This document shows positions 53,227 through 62,287 of a stretch of 64,000 bases of DNA, in pieces. The position numbers and the translations under genes were made by a program. Origin of the DNA: Domibacillus sp. PGB-M46 (lineage in GTDB: Bacteria; Bacillota; Bacilli; Bacillales; Domibacillaceae); the NCBI RefSeq assembly GCF_022668875.1, contig NZ_JAKGCR010000003.1, forward strand, positions 62,001-126,000. Reading direction: 5' to 3'. Positions within the stretch are counted from its first letter, which is position 1, and each line of letters begins with the position of its first letter. The notes under the pieces were generated by a model that was given only the letters and a program-made list of their open reading frames with translations, did no database searches and was not told where the DNA came from.

Positions 53227-53255
53227 TTGACTTATCGGAATTAAGGAGTTAAAGT
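53227..53255 (+). promoter_or_regulatory. promoter of tcyP with CymR-like element
   Basis: TTGACT (53227-53232), 17 nt, TAAAGT (53250-53255). The spacer contains ATCGGAATTA; GGAATT is the best-conserved end of the CymR operator described in Bacillus, so cystine-responsive repression is plausible. Confidence 0.5.
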
Positions 53256-53290
53256 AAGAATCTACATTTTAGTTATTAGGGGGCTTTTTT

Positions 53291-54682
53291 ATGGAAAATG
53301 GGTTTATCCTTTTAAATATCATCGGCCTTCTGATTCTTGTTGCTCTTTTGTTTTTCATGCAGCGCCGCCACGTTTCGTTTTCGAAACGGGTATTTACCGG
53401 ACTTGGTCTCGGTATCGTGTATGGACTTATTTTGCACTTTGCATATGGAACAGAATCGGAAACGCTGGCAAGTTCTACAGCCTGGTTTGATTTAATTGGA
53501 ACAGGCTATGTACGTTTGCTTCAGATGATCGTGATGCCGCTCGTATTTATTTCAATTTTAGGAGCGTTCACAAAAATTACGATCGGAAAGAACTTTGCCA
53601 AGATGGCGACGCTTATTCTTGGTATTCTTCTTGGCACAACGGCTGTAGCAGCAGCGGTTGGAATTGCATCTGCTATCGGCTTTAACCTGGATGCATCTCA
53701 AATTGTCCAGGGAACGGCAGAAACAGAACGCGGCCAGTCTATTGCAGATCAATCGACTGAAGTGGCAGATAAACCGCTGCCGTCTCAAATTGTAGACCTG
53801 CTTCCGCAAAATCCATTTTTGGATTTTACAGGTGCGCGTCCAACTTCGACGATTGCCGTTGTCATTTTCGCTGCCTTTTTGGGCTTTGCATACTTAACGG
53901 TAGCCCGGAAAGAGCCTGAGCATGCCGCTTTACTGAAACGAGGCATTGATGCTCTTTATTCGCTTGTGATCAATGTGGTGAAGATCGTGCTCCGTTTGAC
54001 GCCATACGGCATTTTGGCTATTATGGCCCGGACGGTTGCATTGTCTGACTTTGGAGCTATTTATAACCTTGGCAAGTTTGTCATCGCTTCTTATGTAGCG
54101 CTGATTGTGATGTTTATTATTCACTTGTTAATTTTGACTTTATCCGGCTTAAGCCCGGCTACTTACGTGAAAAAAGTAGGGGAAACACTTAGCTTTGCTT
54201 TTACGTCACGTTCAAGTGCAGGAACACTGCCAATGACATTAAACACGCAAACGACGCGCCTTGGCGTGCCGGAAGGAGTAGCCAATTTTGCCGGCTCATT
54301 TGGTTTGTCCATTGGGCAAAACGGTTGCGCAGGTATTTACCCAGCCATGCTTGCCGTAATGATTGCTCCTTCAGCAGGCATTAATCCGCTTGATCCTGGT
54401 TTTATCGTGACGCTAATCGCGGTTGTCGTGATCAGCTCGTTCGGTGTAGCAGGTGTAGGCGGCGGTGCCACATTTGCGGCTATTTTGGTTCTATCCGCGA
54501 TGAACCTTCCTGTCGCGCTTGCTGGTGTGCTCATTTCAGTTGAACCACTTATCGATATGGGACGGACAGCTCTTAACGTAAACGGCGCAATTACAGCAGG
54601 TGTCACGACTGCACGCGTAACAGGAGAGCTCGACAAAGGGATATTTAACGAAGACCTGGCTAAACAAACAGCCGATGTATAA
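53291..54682 (+). CDS. tcyP: L-cystine uptake transporter TcyP
   Basis: A 463-aa symporter of the dicarboxylate/amino acid:cation (DAACS) family. The N-terminus (NGFILLNIIGLLILVALLFFMQ), TGYVRLLQMIVMPLVFISILGAF, the serine-rich reentrant loop SFAFTSRSSAGTLPMTLNTQTT and the last GVAGVGGGATFAAILVL helix are TcyP-type rather than GltP-type. It imports cystine. Preceded by a sigma-A promoter with a CymR-like half site. Monocistronic. Confidence 0.92.
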   Translation: MENGFILLNIIGLLILVALLFFMQRRHVSFSKRVFTGLGLGIVYGLILHFAYGTESETLASSTAWFDLIGTGYVRLLQMIVMPLVFISILGAFTKITIGKNFAKMATLILGILLGTTAVAAAVGIASAIGFNLDASQIVQGTAETERGQSIADQSTEVADKPLPSQIVDLLPQNPFLDFTGARPTSTIAVVIFAAFLGFAYLTVARKEPEHAALLKRGIDALYSLVINVVKIVLRLTPYGILAIMARTVALSDFGAIYNLGKFVIASYVALIVMFIIHLLILTLSGLSPATYVKKVGETLSFAFTSRSSAGTLPMTLNTQTTRLGVPEGVANFAGSFGLSIGQNGCAGIYPAMLAVMIAPSAGINPLDPGFIVTLIAVVVISSFGVAGVGGGATFAAILVLSAMNLPVALAGVLISVEPLIDMGRTALNVNGAITAGVTTARVTGELDKGIFNEDLAKQTADV

Positions 54683-54684
54683 AC

Positions 54685-54717
54685 AAAAGCACCTCCACAG
54701 ATGGAGGTGCTTTTTTG
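54685..54717 (+). terminator. terminator after tcyP
   Basis: AAAAGCACCTCCA-CAGA-TGGAGGTGCTTTT, perfect stem and T-run. Confidence 0.88.
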
Positions 54718-54840
54718 TTATTCAGTGTTTTTAGATTTTTTGGACAAATTAGCATGAAGACTTATTTACGGTTCATAGTATATAATAGAAGTGTCGTATA
54801 CATAGACAAGAGGAGCGACTTACGAAACGGAGGCACTTTC

Positions 54841-55890
54841 ATGACGATCTATACAGGGTTTGTAGGAACGTACACAAAGCAGGACGGAAAAGGAATTCAT
54901 ACGTTCGAGCTTGATACAGAAAAAGCCGAACTCTTACATGCTGCGGTGGCAGCGGAAGTAAACAATTCAACATACATCACGATTAGTGAAAACGAACAAT
55001 TTTTATACGCGGTAGAGAAAGGTGGAAAAGGCGGCGGCCTCGCAGCTTTTTCAATTCAGAATGGAAAGCTTCACAAACTGAATGACGTACTCGACAGCGA
55101 AGGCGTGCCTTGTCACGTATCCCTGAATAAAAATGGCACACGTGCTTTCACAGCTCAGTACCATACGGGAACAGCGGAAATGTACAGCATCAATGCAGAA
55201 ACAGGCGAACTAATTGATTTGCTTGATGTGGCGACTCATGAAGGGACAGGCCCGAATCCAGATCGCCAGGAAAAAGCGCATACTCACTTTTTCGGTATGA
55301 CAAAAGATGAGCGTTTTGTTGTGGCGGTGGATCTTGGAACGGATGAAATTATCACCTATGAAGTAGCTGGAGAAGACCTATTGAAAAAAGCGGTTTTCAA
55401 AACAGAGCCGGGAGCAGGTCCGCGCCATATCGTGTTTCACCCAACGGAGTGCGTAGCTTATGTGATGACAGAGCTGAGCAATGAAGTACTTGTTCTGGAA
55501 CTGAACGAGCAGGATGGGACGTTTAAACAATTGTATGCCCACAAAACAATCCCGGCTGATTTTACAGCAAACAGCCAGGGCAGTGCCATCCGTATTTCAT
55601 CAGACGGCCGTTTTGTTTATGCAGGCAACCGCGGCCATAACAGTATCGCGGTATTTGAAACAATCGAAAATGGACGCCGTCTTCAGCTGGTAGAGATCGT
55701 GTCCACAAAGGGCGATTGGCCTCGTGATTTTGATTTAGACCCAACTGAAATGTTTTTAATCGTAGCACACGAGAAAACACATAATGTAGTCCTGTTTAAG
55801 CGTGAAGCGAAAACCGGCCGGCTGACGCCTGCACAATCAGAAGTGACTGTACCCGAAGGAGTTTGTGTGACCTTTTTAAAAGGAAACTAA
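54841..55890 (+). CDS. lactonase-family beta-propeller protein (6-phosphogluconolactonase type)
   Basis: A 349-aa seven-bladed propeller of the YbhE/Pgl family, which hydrolyses 6-phosphogluconolactone in the pentose phosphate pathway (as YkgB does in B. subtilis). Seen: FVGTYTKQDGKGIHTFELD, YAVEKGGKGGGLAAFSI, CHVSLNKNGTRAFTAQYHTGT, HTHFFGMTKDERFVVAVDLGTD and GAGPRHIVFHP. Start ATG 54841 after GGAGG. TATAAT at 54781-54786 is the likely -10. A TerC gene begins 20 nt after it. Confidence 0.88.
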   Translation: MTIYTGFVGTYTKQDGKGIHTFELDTEKAELLHAAVAAEVNNSTYITISENEQFLYAVEKGGKGGGLAAFSIQNGKLHKLNDVLDSEGVPCHVSLNKNGTRAFTAQYHTGTAEMYSINAETGELIDLLDVATHEGTGPNPDRQEKAHTHFFGMTKDERFVVAVDLGTDEIITYEVAGEDLLKKAVFKTEPGAGPRHIVFHPTECVAYVMTELSNEVLVLELNEQDGTFKQLYAHKTIPADFTANSQGSAIRISSDGRFVYAGNRGHNSIAVFETIENGRRLQLVEIVSTKGDWPRDFDLDPTEMFLIVAHEKTHNVVLFKREAKTGRLTPAQSEVTVPEGVCVTFLKGN

Positions 55891-55909
55891 TTGAAAGAAG
55901 GCCTTCTAT

Positions 55910-56653
55910 TTGAATGCAATCGACCGTATCGTTCAGACGTACGCCTCCTTTTTTGACTGGGACATGTGGGGTCATGTTCTGACAGACCCAGTCAGCTGGG
56001 GATTGATTGGGACACTTGTCGTGATGGAAGGGCTTCTCTCAGCAGATAACGCCTTGGTGCTGGCCGTAATGGTTCGTCACCTGCCTGAAAATAAGCGGAA
56101 AAAAGCACTGTTTTACGGGCTTTTAGGCGCATATACGTTTCGGTTTGTGGCGATTGGGCTTGGTGTCTGGCTGATGGAAATTCGATGGGTCAAAATTCTG
56201 GGCGCTATTTATTTAGCATGGCTCGTTTGGGATCATTTAAAAGAACCCAACAAAGGAGAACAGCCTGTTGAAACGACGAAAACCGGCGTACTGATTCGGA
56301 TGTTTGGCCCGTTTTGGGGAACGGTTGCAGCGGTAGAACTGATGGATATTGCTTTTTCCGTCGACAGCGTTCTGGCGGCGTTTGGGATCAGCAAAGAAGT
56401 ATGGATCCTGCTTTTGGGCGGTATGTTCGGTGTTCTGATGATGCGGACAGTAGCAGGCCTGTTTATGAAGCTGATTGACCGGGTGCCGGAGCTTGAGACG
56501 ACTGCTTATATTTTAATTGGGATCATCTCCATTAAAATGATGCTGAGCATTGCGCATATAGAAATAAGCCATACCATTTTCTTTGTGATTTTAGCAATGG
56601 CGTTTGTAGGAACATTCGTTGTTCATATTTTTCGAAGAAACCCTGTCAATTAG
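55910..56653 (+). CDS. TerC-family membrane protein (metal exporter type)
   Basis: A 247-aa protein with about seven helices and the TerC hallmark acidic helices: EGLLSADNALVLAVMVRHLP (about 41-60) and AVELMDIAFSVDSVLAAFGIS (about 143-163). Bacillus members YkoY/YceF (MeeY/MeeF) export manganese and help load secreted metalloenzymes. TTG start at 55910 behind AAGAAGG. No yybP-ykoY manganese riboswitch is visible upstream; it seems to be read from the lactonase promoter. Confidence 0.88.
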   Translation: MNAIDRIVQTYASFFDWDMWGHVLTDPVSWGLIGTLVVMEGLLSADNALVLAVMVRHLPENKRKKALFYGLLGAYTFRFVAIGLGVWLMEIRWVKILGAIYLAWLVWDHLKEPNKGEQPVETTKTGVLIRMFGPFWGTVAAVELMDIAFSVDSVLAAFGISKEVWILLLGGMFGVLMMRTVAGLFMKLIDRVPELETTAYILIGIISIKMMLSIAHIEISHTIFFVILAMAFVGTFVVHIFRRNPVN

Positions 56654-56702
56654 CGGCAGGGTTTTCTTTATGGAGATAAGAGAAGGAGAAAGGAAACAGA
56701 AA

Positions 56703-57932
56703 ATGAACAGTTTAAGAAATGAGATAGAACAACAGCGGTCAGGGACCGGACAGCTTTTTCTGCTGTTCAGTATTATCCTGCTGGCGTTAAATATGCGGTC
56801 ACCGATCACCTCAGTCGGACCGCTCACAACGATGATTCAAAATGACCTGCAGCTATCAAGTGCAGCAGCAGGGGCACTGACAACGATTCCGCTGCTCGCT
56901 TTTGCCATATTATCACCGTTTGCGTCAACGTTAGCACGTGCATTTGGCATAGAGCGGGTGCTGTTTAGCGCATTGCTGCTTTTAACAATCGGTTTGATGC
57001 TGAGGCCGGCGGGAAGTGTAACGGGATTGTTTTCCGGCACGATCCTGATCGGGCTGGCGATTGCTCTTTGCAATGTGCTTACACCAGCTGTTGTAAAGCT
57101 GAATTTTCCTCATAAAATCGGCGTCATGACAGGCTTTTATGCAATGTCTATGAATTTATCAGGAGCCTTTGCGTCTGGATTTAGTATTCCAATGGCCGCA
57201 TTTAGTTCCTTTGGCTGGCGGGCTTCATTAGGGGTTTGGATCATACCGGCAGGGGCCGCCATCCTTGTTTGGATGACGCAGTGGCGCTACATTCGGCATC
57301 CGTTAAAAGCAGGACGGCGCACAGGCCAAAAAACCTCCCTTAAGCGCTCGGCACTGGCCTGGAAAATCACCGCTTTTATGGGCATTCAGTCTCTTCTGTT
57401 TTATTCACTTGTAGCCTGGCTGCCTGACATTCTGCATGAACAGGGGCTGGGTGTGGAATCAGCAGGGTGGATGCTGTCCGCCATTCAATTCACACAGCTG
57501 CCGTTTACGTTCATTGTTCCGATCATCGCCGATCGAATACAGAATCAGCAGCCGCTTGTGATCGCAGCCGCCTTTTTTATGGCCGCCGGCTTGAGCGGTA
57601 TTTTATTCGCCTGGACGGAATGGATCGTTCTGTGGGTTATCTTGATTGGGATTGCTGGAGGGATTTCTTTTAGCCTTGCCATGATGTTTTTTACACTCCG
57701 GACGAGAACCTCGCTGGAAGCGGCTGACCTGTCCGGAATGGCACAATCAGCCGGCTATTTATTTGCTGCACTGGGACCGGCCTTGTTTGGCGCGATTCAT
57801 GATACATTAAACGGATGGACGGTGCCTCTTCTGCTATTAATAGCGGCTGTGAGCGGCCTTTTTATCGCCGGCATGGGTGCCGGAAAGAACGAGTATGTAA
57901 CGGGGGAGCTGGATCCTCACTCCATGAAATAA
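56703..57932 (+). CDS. MFS transporter (CynX/NimT family)
   Basis: A 409-aa, 12-helix major facilitator with the CynX-type start (LLFSIILLALNMRSPITSVGPL) and VVKLNFPHKIGVMTGFYAMSMNLSGAFASGFS as the central signature. Members carry cyanate, nitroimidazoles or other small organics; substrate here is open. Start ATG 56703 behind AAGGAAA; the ORF upstream to 56619 overlaps the TerC gene and is not needed. Confidence 0.88.
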   Translation: MNSLRNEIEQQRSGTGQLFLLFSIILLALNMRSPITSVGPLTTMIQNDLQLSSAAAGALTTIPLLAFAILSPFASTLARAFGIERVLFSALLLLTIGLMLRPAGSVTGLFSGTILIGLAIALCNVLTPAVVKLNFPHKIGVMTGFYAMSMNLSGAFASGFSIPMAAFSSFGWRASLGVWIIPAGAAILVWMTQWRYIRHPLKAGRRTGQKTSLKRSALAWKITAFMGIQSLLFYSLVAWLPDILHEQGLGVESAGWMLSAIQFTQLPFTFIVPIIADRIQNQQPLVIAAAFFMAAGLSGILFAWTEWIVLWVILIGIAGGISFSLAMMFFTLRTRTSLEAADLSGMAQSAGYLFAALGPALFGAIHDTLNGWTVPLLLLIAAVSGLFIAGMGAGKNEYVTGELDPHSMK

Positions 57933-57978
57933 AAGCTGCACGACAAGGAGTCTTGCTCCTTGTCGTGCAGCTTTTTTA
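57932..57978. terminator. bidirectional terminator between the MFS gene and aroK
   Basis: AAAGCTGCACGACAAGGAG and CTCCTTGTCGTGCAGCTTT, a perfect 19-bp stem, with T6 on the plus strand and A4 on the left side. Confidence 0.9.
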
Positions 57979-58545
57979 CTTATGATTCGGTTCATATAAC
58001 TCCCATGTGTATTTAAGAGAATCAACAATAAAGTCGGCTACTTCTTCTGCGGAACGATGACGAACCGGCAGTGTAGAATGGTGAATGGCGTACGCGCTCT
58101 GCCGTTTGTAAAACAGCTCTTTAATTTCATCTATGCTTTTGCTTTGAAGAACAGGACGGGTATCGATCAAAAGATCAAGACGTTCTTTCCATTCTTCCCA
58201 ATCAACATCCAGATAAAAAACGATGCAATGATCCAAGCACGCTTTTCGGATTTCCGGGTTTAAAAAAGCACCGCCGCCGATAGACAGAACTTTCAGCTTT
58301 TCCTGGGCAAGAGAGCATGTTTTCTTCTGTTCATATTCACGAAAAAACGGCTCGCCGCGCTCGGCGAAAATTTGGGGAATGGTCATGCCGAAATCTTTTT
58401 CAATTTCCTGATCTACGTCAATAAATGTTCGGTAGAGTTTTTTTGCAACCAGTTCGCCGATCGTCGTTTTGCCGACGCCCATAAAACCGATCAATACAAT
58501 GGATTTCTGTCTTGCCGGTATCTGTAAATGGTTCAATCGAAACAC
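57976..58545 (-). CDS. aroK: shikimate kinase
   Basis: Phosphorylates shikimate in aromatic amino-acid synthesis. 189 aa with P-loop IVLIGFMGVGKTTIGELVAKKL (about 16-37), FIDVDQEIEKDFGMTIPQIFAERGEPFFR (shikimate-binding Asp and Arg), LSIGGGAFLNPEIR and DTRPVLQ. The N-terminal 15 residues are longer than usual. Start uncertain: GTG 58545 is close behind AAGGAAA, TTG 58536 is the alternative. Monocistronic. Confidence 0.9.
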   Translation of the reverse strand: MFRLNHLQIPARQKSIVLIGFMGVGKTTIGELVAKKLYRTFIDVDQEIEKDFGMTIPQIFAERGEPFFREYEQKKTCSLAQEKLKVLSIGGGAFLNPEIRKACLDHCIVFYLDVDWEEWKERLDLLIDTRPVLQSKSIDEIKELFYKRQSAYAIHHSTLPVRHRSAEEVADFIVDSLKYTWELYEPNHK

Positions 58546-58682
58546 TCTTTCCTTTGTTTAAATTACTTTTTAGTATAGTACAGCTGTGAAGCGCCGTAAA
58601 CATGTTTCAGCACAGGATAGAAGAAGGCTTTCCAATCGTTTCATGCTACACTAGAAGAAAATGTGAAGAAAGGATGATTTAA

Positions 58683-59642
58683 TTGAAGCCAGTTGTTGTT
58701 GTGTACAAGCCTTTATATCAGGAAGCACTCCAGTATATTCAGTCCCTATGCCAGGTTGAATATTTCCCGGGATATGAACGAACCGATCCAGATTTCGTGG
58801 AAGCGCTCGGCCGCGCGGACGGCTTGATTGGTTCAGGTTTAAAAGTGGATGAGGCACTCTTGGATAAAGCGCCAAATCTAAAAGTAATCGCCAACAAATC
58901 AGTAGGCTACGATAATCTCGATATTGGGCTTTTAAAAAAGCGCGGCATACAAGCAGCGAATACGCCGGGTGTTTTAGATGATACAGTCGCAGATACCATT
59001 ATGGCACTTGTGCTGGCTGCTGCACGGCGGGTAACCGAATTGGACCGGTTCGTTAAAACAGGCGGCTGGGCTGAAAAGGGATTTCATGAGGGCCAATTTG
59101 GTGTGGATGTGCATCATAAAACACTTGGTATTATCGGCATGGGTGGTATCGGGCGGACCGTTGCCAAGCGGGCACATTTTGGCTTTGAAATGAACATTCT
59201 CTATCATAACCGTTCACGCCAGGAAGAAGCAGAGCATACATACAACGCTGTTTATTGTACGATGGATGAGCTGCTTGAACAGTCGGATTTCGTTTGTGTG
59301 ATGACACCGCTGACCGAACAAACGAGGGGAATGATCGGCCGGGAAGCGTTTGAGAAAATGAAGGAAACAGCTGTTTTTATCAATGCATCACGCGGATCCG
59401 TCGTAGATGAAAAAGCACTGATCCATGCCTTACAGTCCAAGCAAATCCGGGCTGCCGGACTCGATGTATTCGAGCAGGAGCCGGTTCGCTCCGACAACCC
59501 GCTTTTACAAATGGACAACGTCGTTACGCTGCCGCATATCGGCTCGGCAACCGAAGAAACACGCAAAAAGATGGCGATGCTTGCGGCCGAAAACGTGGTT
59601 GCCGGCGTTACAGGGGAAACATTAAAAACGCCTATTTATTAA
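58683..59642 (+). CDS. D-isomer-specific 2-hydroxyacid dehydrogenase (glyoxylate/2-ketogluconate reductase type)
   Basis: A 319-aa NAD(P)-dependent reductase. Catalytic pattern: NKSVGYDNLDI (substrate loop), GIIGMGGIGRTVAKRAHFG (nucleotide motif), FINASRGSVVDEKAL (Arg), GLDVFEQEPV (Glu) and TLPHIGSATEETR (His). The order and length fit the GyaR/YvcT group acting on glyoxylate, hydroxypyruvate or 2-keto-gluconate. TTG start after AAAGGATGA. It stands next to the KDG genes but convergent to their regulator; a role in sugar-acid metabolism is possible, not shown. Confidence 0.9.
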   Translation: MKPVVVVYKPLYQEALQYIQSLCQVEYFPGYERTDPDFVEALGRADGLIGSGLKVDEALLDKAPNLKVIANKSVGYDNLDIGLLKKRGIQAANTPGVLDDTVADTIMALVLAAARRVTELDRFVKTGGWAEKGFHEGQFGVDVHHKTLGIIGMGGIGRTVAKRAHFGFEMNILYHNRSRQEEAEHTYNAVYCTMDELLEQSDFVCVMTPLTEQTRGMIGREAFEKMKETAVFINASRGSVVDEKALIHALQSKQIRAAGLDVFEQEPVRSDNPLLQMDNVVTLPHIGSATEETRKKMAMLAAENVVAGVTGETLKTPIY

Positions 59643-59670
59643 TATTTTATACTTTACTGTTTTAATTAAG

Positions 59671-59718
59671 AAAAAAAAGCACTTTCTGAACCGCAGGCGG
59701 TCCGGAAAGTGCTTTTTT
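59671..59718. terminator. bidirectional terminator
   Basis: AAAAAAGCACTTTC (about 59673-59686) and GAAAGTGCTTTTTT (59705-59718), with an inner ACCGC/GCGGT helix. Confidence 0.85.
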
Positions 59719-60478
59719 ATATTTGACAGCCAAGCTGCCGTGAAATATTTTTGGATGTTTCGCGCATTTTACGGATCAGCTCATCATGAATGCGTTCCAT
59801 GGTAATGCGGTGAACAGGGCCGGATACACTGAAACTGGCGACGATGCGGCCGCTGAAGTCGCGAATCGGCGCGGCGATACAGCGAATGCCTTCCTCATTC
59901 TCAATATTATCCAATGCATAATTCTGCTGTTTGACGAGATCAATTTCTTTCTTTAGTTCCTCAAGTGAATCAATCGTTTTGGCTGTTCTTTTCACAAAAT
60001 CGATTGACGCTGTTGCCTGTTTAAATTCGTCTTCATCCATACCGGACAGCAGGATCTTTCCTACCCCGGTGCAGTACATCGGATTACGGCTGCCGATTCG
60101 GGAATACATGCGGATCGTCTGGCTGCTTTCAATTTTATCGATATACACCACTTCTGCATTATCCTCAACACACAAATGAATCGTTTCGTTAATATCCTCG
60201 CATAAAGCTTCAAGAAAGGGCCGGGCAGCGGAAATAAGACCGTTGTTAGCTGTTATATTGCGTGATAAGTACAAAACTTGATAACCGAGCCGGTACTTTT
60301 CCGTTTTCGGATCCTGTGTCACATACTTCATATTCAGCAGTGTGCCGAGCAGGCGGTGAATCGTACTTTTGGATAAGCCAGCTTTCTCAGCAAGCCGGCT
60401 GATTTGAATGCCGTCTGGATAGTCCGACATGATATTAAGAAGCGTCAATGCGCGTTCAAGTGACTGGACATTGGACAT
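59717..60478 (-). CDS. kdgR: IclR-family regulator, KdgR-like
   Basis: A 253-aa IclR-type repressor: N-terminal winged helix (VQSLERALTLLNIMSDYPDGIQISRLAEKAGLSKSTIHRLLGTL, residues about 4-47) and a C-terminal effector domain (ETIHLCVEDNAEVVYIDKIES, YCTGVGKILLSG, CIAAPIRDFSGRIVASFSVSGP). Divergent from kduI-kduD-kdgK-kdgA, so most likely it represses them until KDG or a related intermediate binds. Start ATG 60478 after AAGGAGG; the longer frame runs into kduI. Gene symbol is by function inference. Confidence 0.85.
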   Translation of the reverse strand: MSNVQSLERALTLLNIMSDYPDGIQISRLAEKAGLSKSTIHRLLGTLLNMKYVTQDPKTEKYRLGYQVLYLSRNITANNGLISAARPFLEALCEDINETIHLCVEDNAEVVYIDKIESSQTIRMYSRIGSRNPMYCTGVGKILLSGMDEDEFKQATASIDFVKRTAKTIDSLEELKKEIDLVKQQNYALDNIENEEGIRCIAAPIRDFSGRIVASFSVSGPVHRITMERIHDELIRKMRETSKNISRQLGCQI

Positions 60479-60573
60479 AAAAGTGTCCTCCTTCAAAGAG
60501 CTGTTCCATTTATCATAGGGAATCGTTGTTTTTTTGTAAATAGGCTCATTTTTTTCTTTTTTCAGAAAATAGC

Positions 60574-60642
60574 TTGCAAATGATGAAAACGCCTTTATAA
60601 TAAAATTATAAATAATGAAACAATGTTCCACGATACGGAACA
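60574..60642 (+). promoter_or_regulatory. kduI promoter with cre-like and KdgR-like operator
   Basis: TTGCAA (60574-60579), 16 nt, TATAAT (60596-60601). The spacer has TGAAAACGCCTTTA, two mismatches from cre. Downstream of the start point, TGTTCC-ACGATAC-GGAACA (60624-60642) is a perfect 6-bp inverted repeat; together with AATGAAACA just before it, it recalls KdgR boxes. A further TGTTCC half site is at 60503-60508 in the regulator's own leader. Confidence 0.6.
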
Positions 60643-60664
60643 AAATAAAAGGAGTGTTGGATAT

Positions 60665-61495
60665 ATGAAAACGATCTATGCTCATCATCCGGATGATGTA
60701 AAAAACTACACGACTGACAAGCTTCGTGAACAGTTTTTAATGGAAAAGGTGTTTATCGAAGACAGCATTCAGCTAACGTACAGCCACGTCGACCGGATTA
60801 TTTATGGCGGTGCCATGCCAGTTGAGAAAGCGCTAACAATGGAGGTGGGAAAGGAATTAGCCGCAGAATATTTTCTTGAGCGCCGCGAAATGGGCGTCAT
60901 CAACGTCGGCGGTGACGGTAAAGTCACACTGGATGGCAAAGAATATGAGATCAATAGCCGTGACGGCCTTTATATCGGCAAAGGAACGAAGGATATCGTG
61001 TTCGAATCAAAAGATGCAGGGAACCCGGCTAAGTTTTATATCAATTCATGTCCAGCACATCACTCCTATCCAACGGTTAAAGTTGGTCTTGCCAATGCCA
61101 TTGCGCGTCCAATGGGGGCAGACGAATCAATGAATAAGCGGACGATTTACCAGTTTATCCATCCAGATGTATTAGAGTCGTGCCAGCTGAGCATGGGGAT
61201 GACCATGCTTGAAAAAGGAAGCGGCTGGAACACGATGCCGTGCCATACACATGAGCGCCGTATGGAAGTTTATTTTTACTTTGATATGGAAGAGGACACA
61301 CGCGTGTTTCATATGATGGGGCAGCCGCAGGAAACACGTCATATTGTCATGGCGAATGAGCAGGCGGTACTGTCGCCAAGCTGGTCGATTCATGCGGGTG
61401 CCGGCACGAACAACTATACGTTTATTTGGGGCATGTGCGGCGAGAACATTGATTTTGATGATATGCAATTTGTCGATATGAAAGACTTGCGCTAA
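60665..61495 (+). CDS. kduI: 5-dehydro-4-deoxy-D-glucuronate isomerase
   Basis: Converts DKI to DKII (2,5-diketo-3-deoxygluconate) in pectin breakdown. A 276-aa double cupin; zinc-site motif [19 protein letters not shown] (about 195-213), [16 protein letters not shown] and [14 protein letters not shown] are KduI signatures. First gene of the KDG operon. ATG 60665 follows GGAGTG; the ORF extension upstream covers the operator and is not coding. Confidence 0.95.
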   Translation: MKTIYAHHPDDVKNYTTDKLREQFLMEKVFIEDSIQLTYSHVDRIIYGGAMPVEKALTMEVGKELAAEYFLERREMGVINVGGDGKVTLDGKEYEINSRDGLYIGKGTKDIVFESKDAGNPAKFYINSCPAHHSYPTVKVGLANAIARPMGADESMNKRTIYQFIHPDVLESCQLSMGMTMLEKGSGWNTMPCHTHERRMEVYFYFDMEEDTRVFHMMGQPQETRHIVMANEQAVLSPSWSIHAGAGTNNYTFIWGMCGENIDFDDMQFVDMKDLR

Positions 61496-61509
61496 GGAGG
61501 CGGACCAGG

Positions 61510-62274
61510 ATGGCTTTTCAACAGGAGTTTTTTTCACTAAAAGGAAAAACAGCGCTCGTCACAGGAGCAAGAACAGGAATTGGGCAGGCGATTTCCGTTG
61601 GTCTTGCCGCATCTGGGGCACATGTTTTATTGCTCGGGCACCGCGATAATTTAGAAGAAACCAAAGCGCAGATTGCCGAAGCGGGTGGAACCTGTGAAAC
61701 GGTATTGATTGATTTAAGCCAGACCAGCAGCATTCGGGAGCAGATTAAGCCGGTGCTTGAAAAGCATCAAATTGACATTTTAGTCAACAATGCCGGCGTC
61801 ATTTACCGTGAGCCGGCAGCCGAATTTGATGAATTAGAATGGAACCGTGTCATGGATGTAAATATAAATGCCGTGTTTATTTTATCGCAGGAAGCAGGGC
61901 GGTCCATGATTGAGCGGGGCTCCGGAAAAATCATTAATATTGCTTCGCTTCTTTCTTTCCAGGGCGGCGTTTTCGTTCCTGCTTACACGGCAAGCAAGCA
62001 CGCGGTAGCCGGTTTAACGAAAGCGCTTGCGAATGAATGGGCCGCTAAAGGCGTCCAGGTGAACGCCATTGCACCTGGCTACATTGAAACGAACAATACA
62101 GAAGCACTTCGTAACGATCCGGATCGGAGCAAATCTATTTTGGACCGGATCCCTGCTGGAAGATGGGGAGAGGCGGATGATATTGCCGGTGCAGCTGTTT
62201 TTCTTGCTTCCAGAGCAGCGGACTACGTGAACGGTCACGTACTCGTTGTCGATGGCGGCTGGATGGGAAGATAA
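61510..62274 (+). CDS. kduD: 2-dehydro-3-deoxy-D-gluconate 5-dehydrogenase
   Basis: SDR of 254 aa reducing DKII to 2-keto-3-deoxygluconate (KDG). TGARTGIGQAISVGLA (about 18-33), NNAGVIYR, IASLLSFQGG and YTASKHAVAG (catalytic Tyr/Lys) match KduD. RBS GGAGGCGGACCAGG; 14 nt after kduI. Confidence 0.95.
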   Translation: MAFQQEFFSLKGKTALVTGARTGIGQAISVGLAASGAHVLLLGHRDNLEETKAQIAEAGGTCETVLIDLSQTSSIREQIKPVLEKHQIDILVNNAGVIYREPAAEFDELEWNRVMDVNINAVFILSQEAGRSMIERGSGKIINIASLLSFQGGVFVPAYTASKHAVAGLTKALANEWAAKGVQVNAIAPGYIETNNTEALRNDPDRSKSILDRIPAGRWGEADDIAGAAVFLASRAADYVNGHVLVVDGGWMGR

Positions 62275-62287
62275 GGAGGCGAAAGAG

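Noticed and set aside
52700-53230. 176-codon plus-strand ORF over tlp
   Set aside because: Overlaps the end of the response regulator and is antisense to tlp; Cys/Phe-rich shadow composition.
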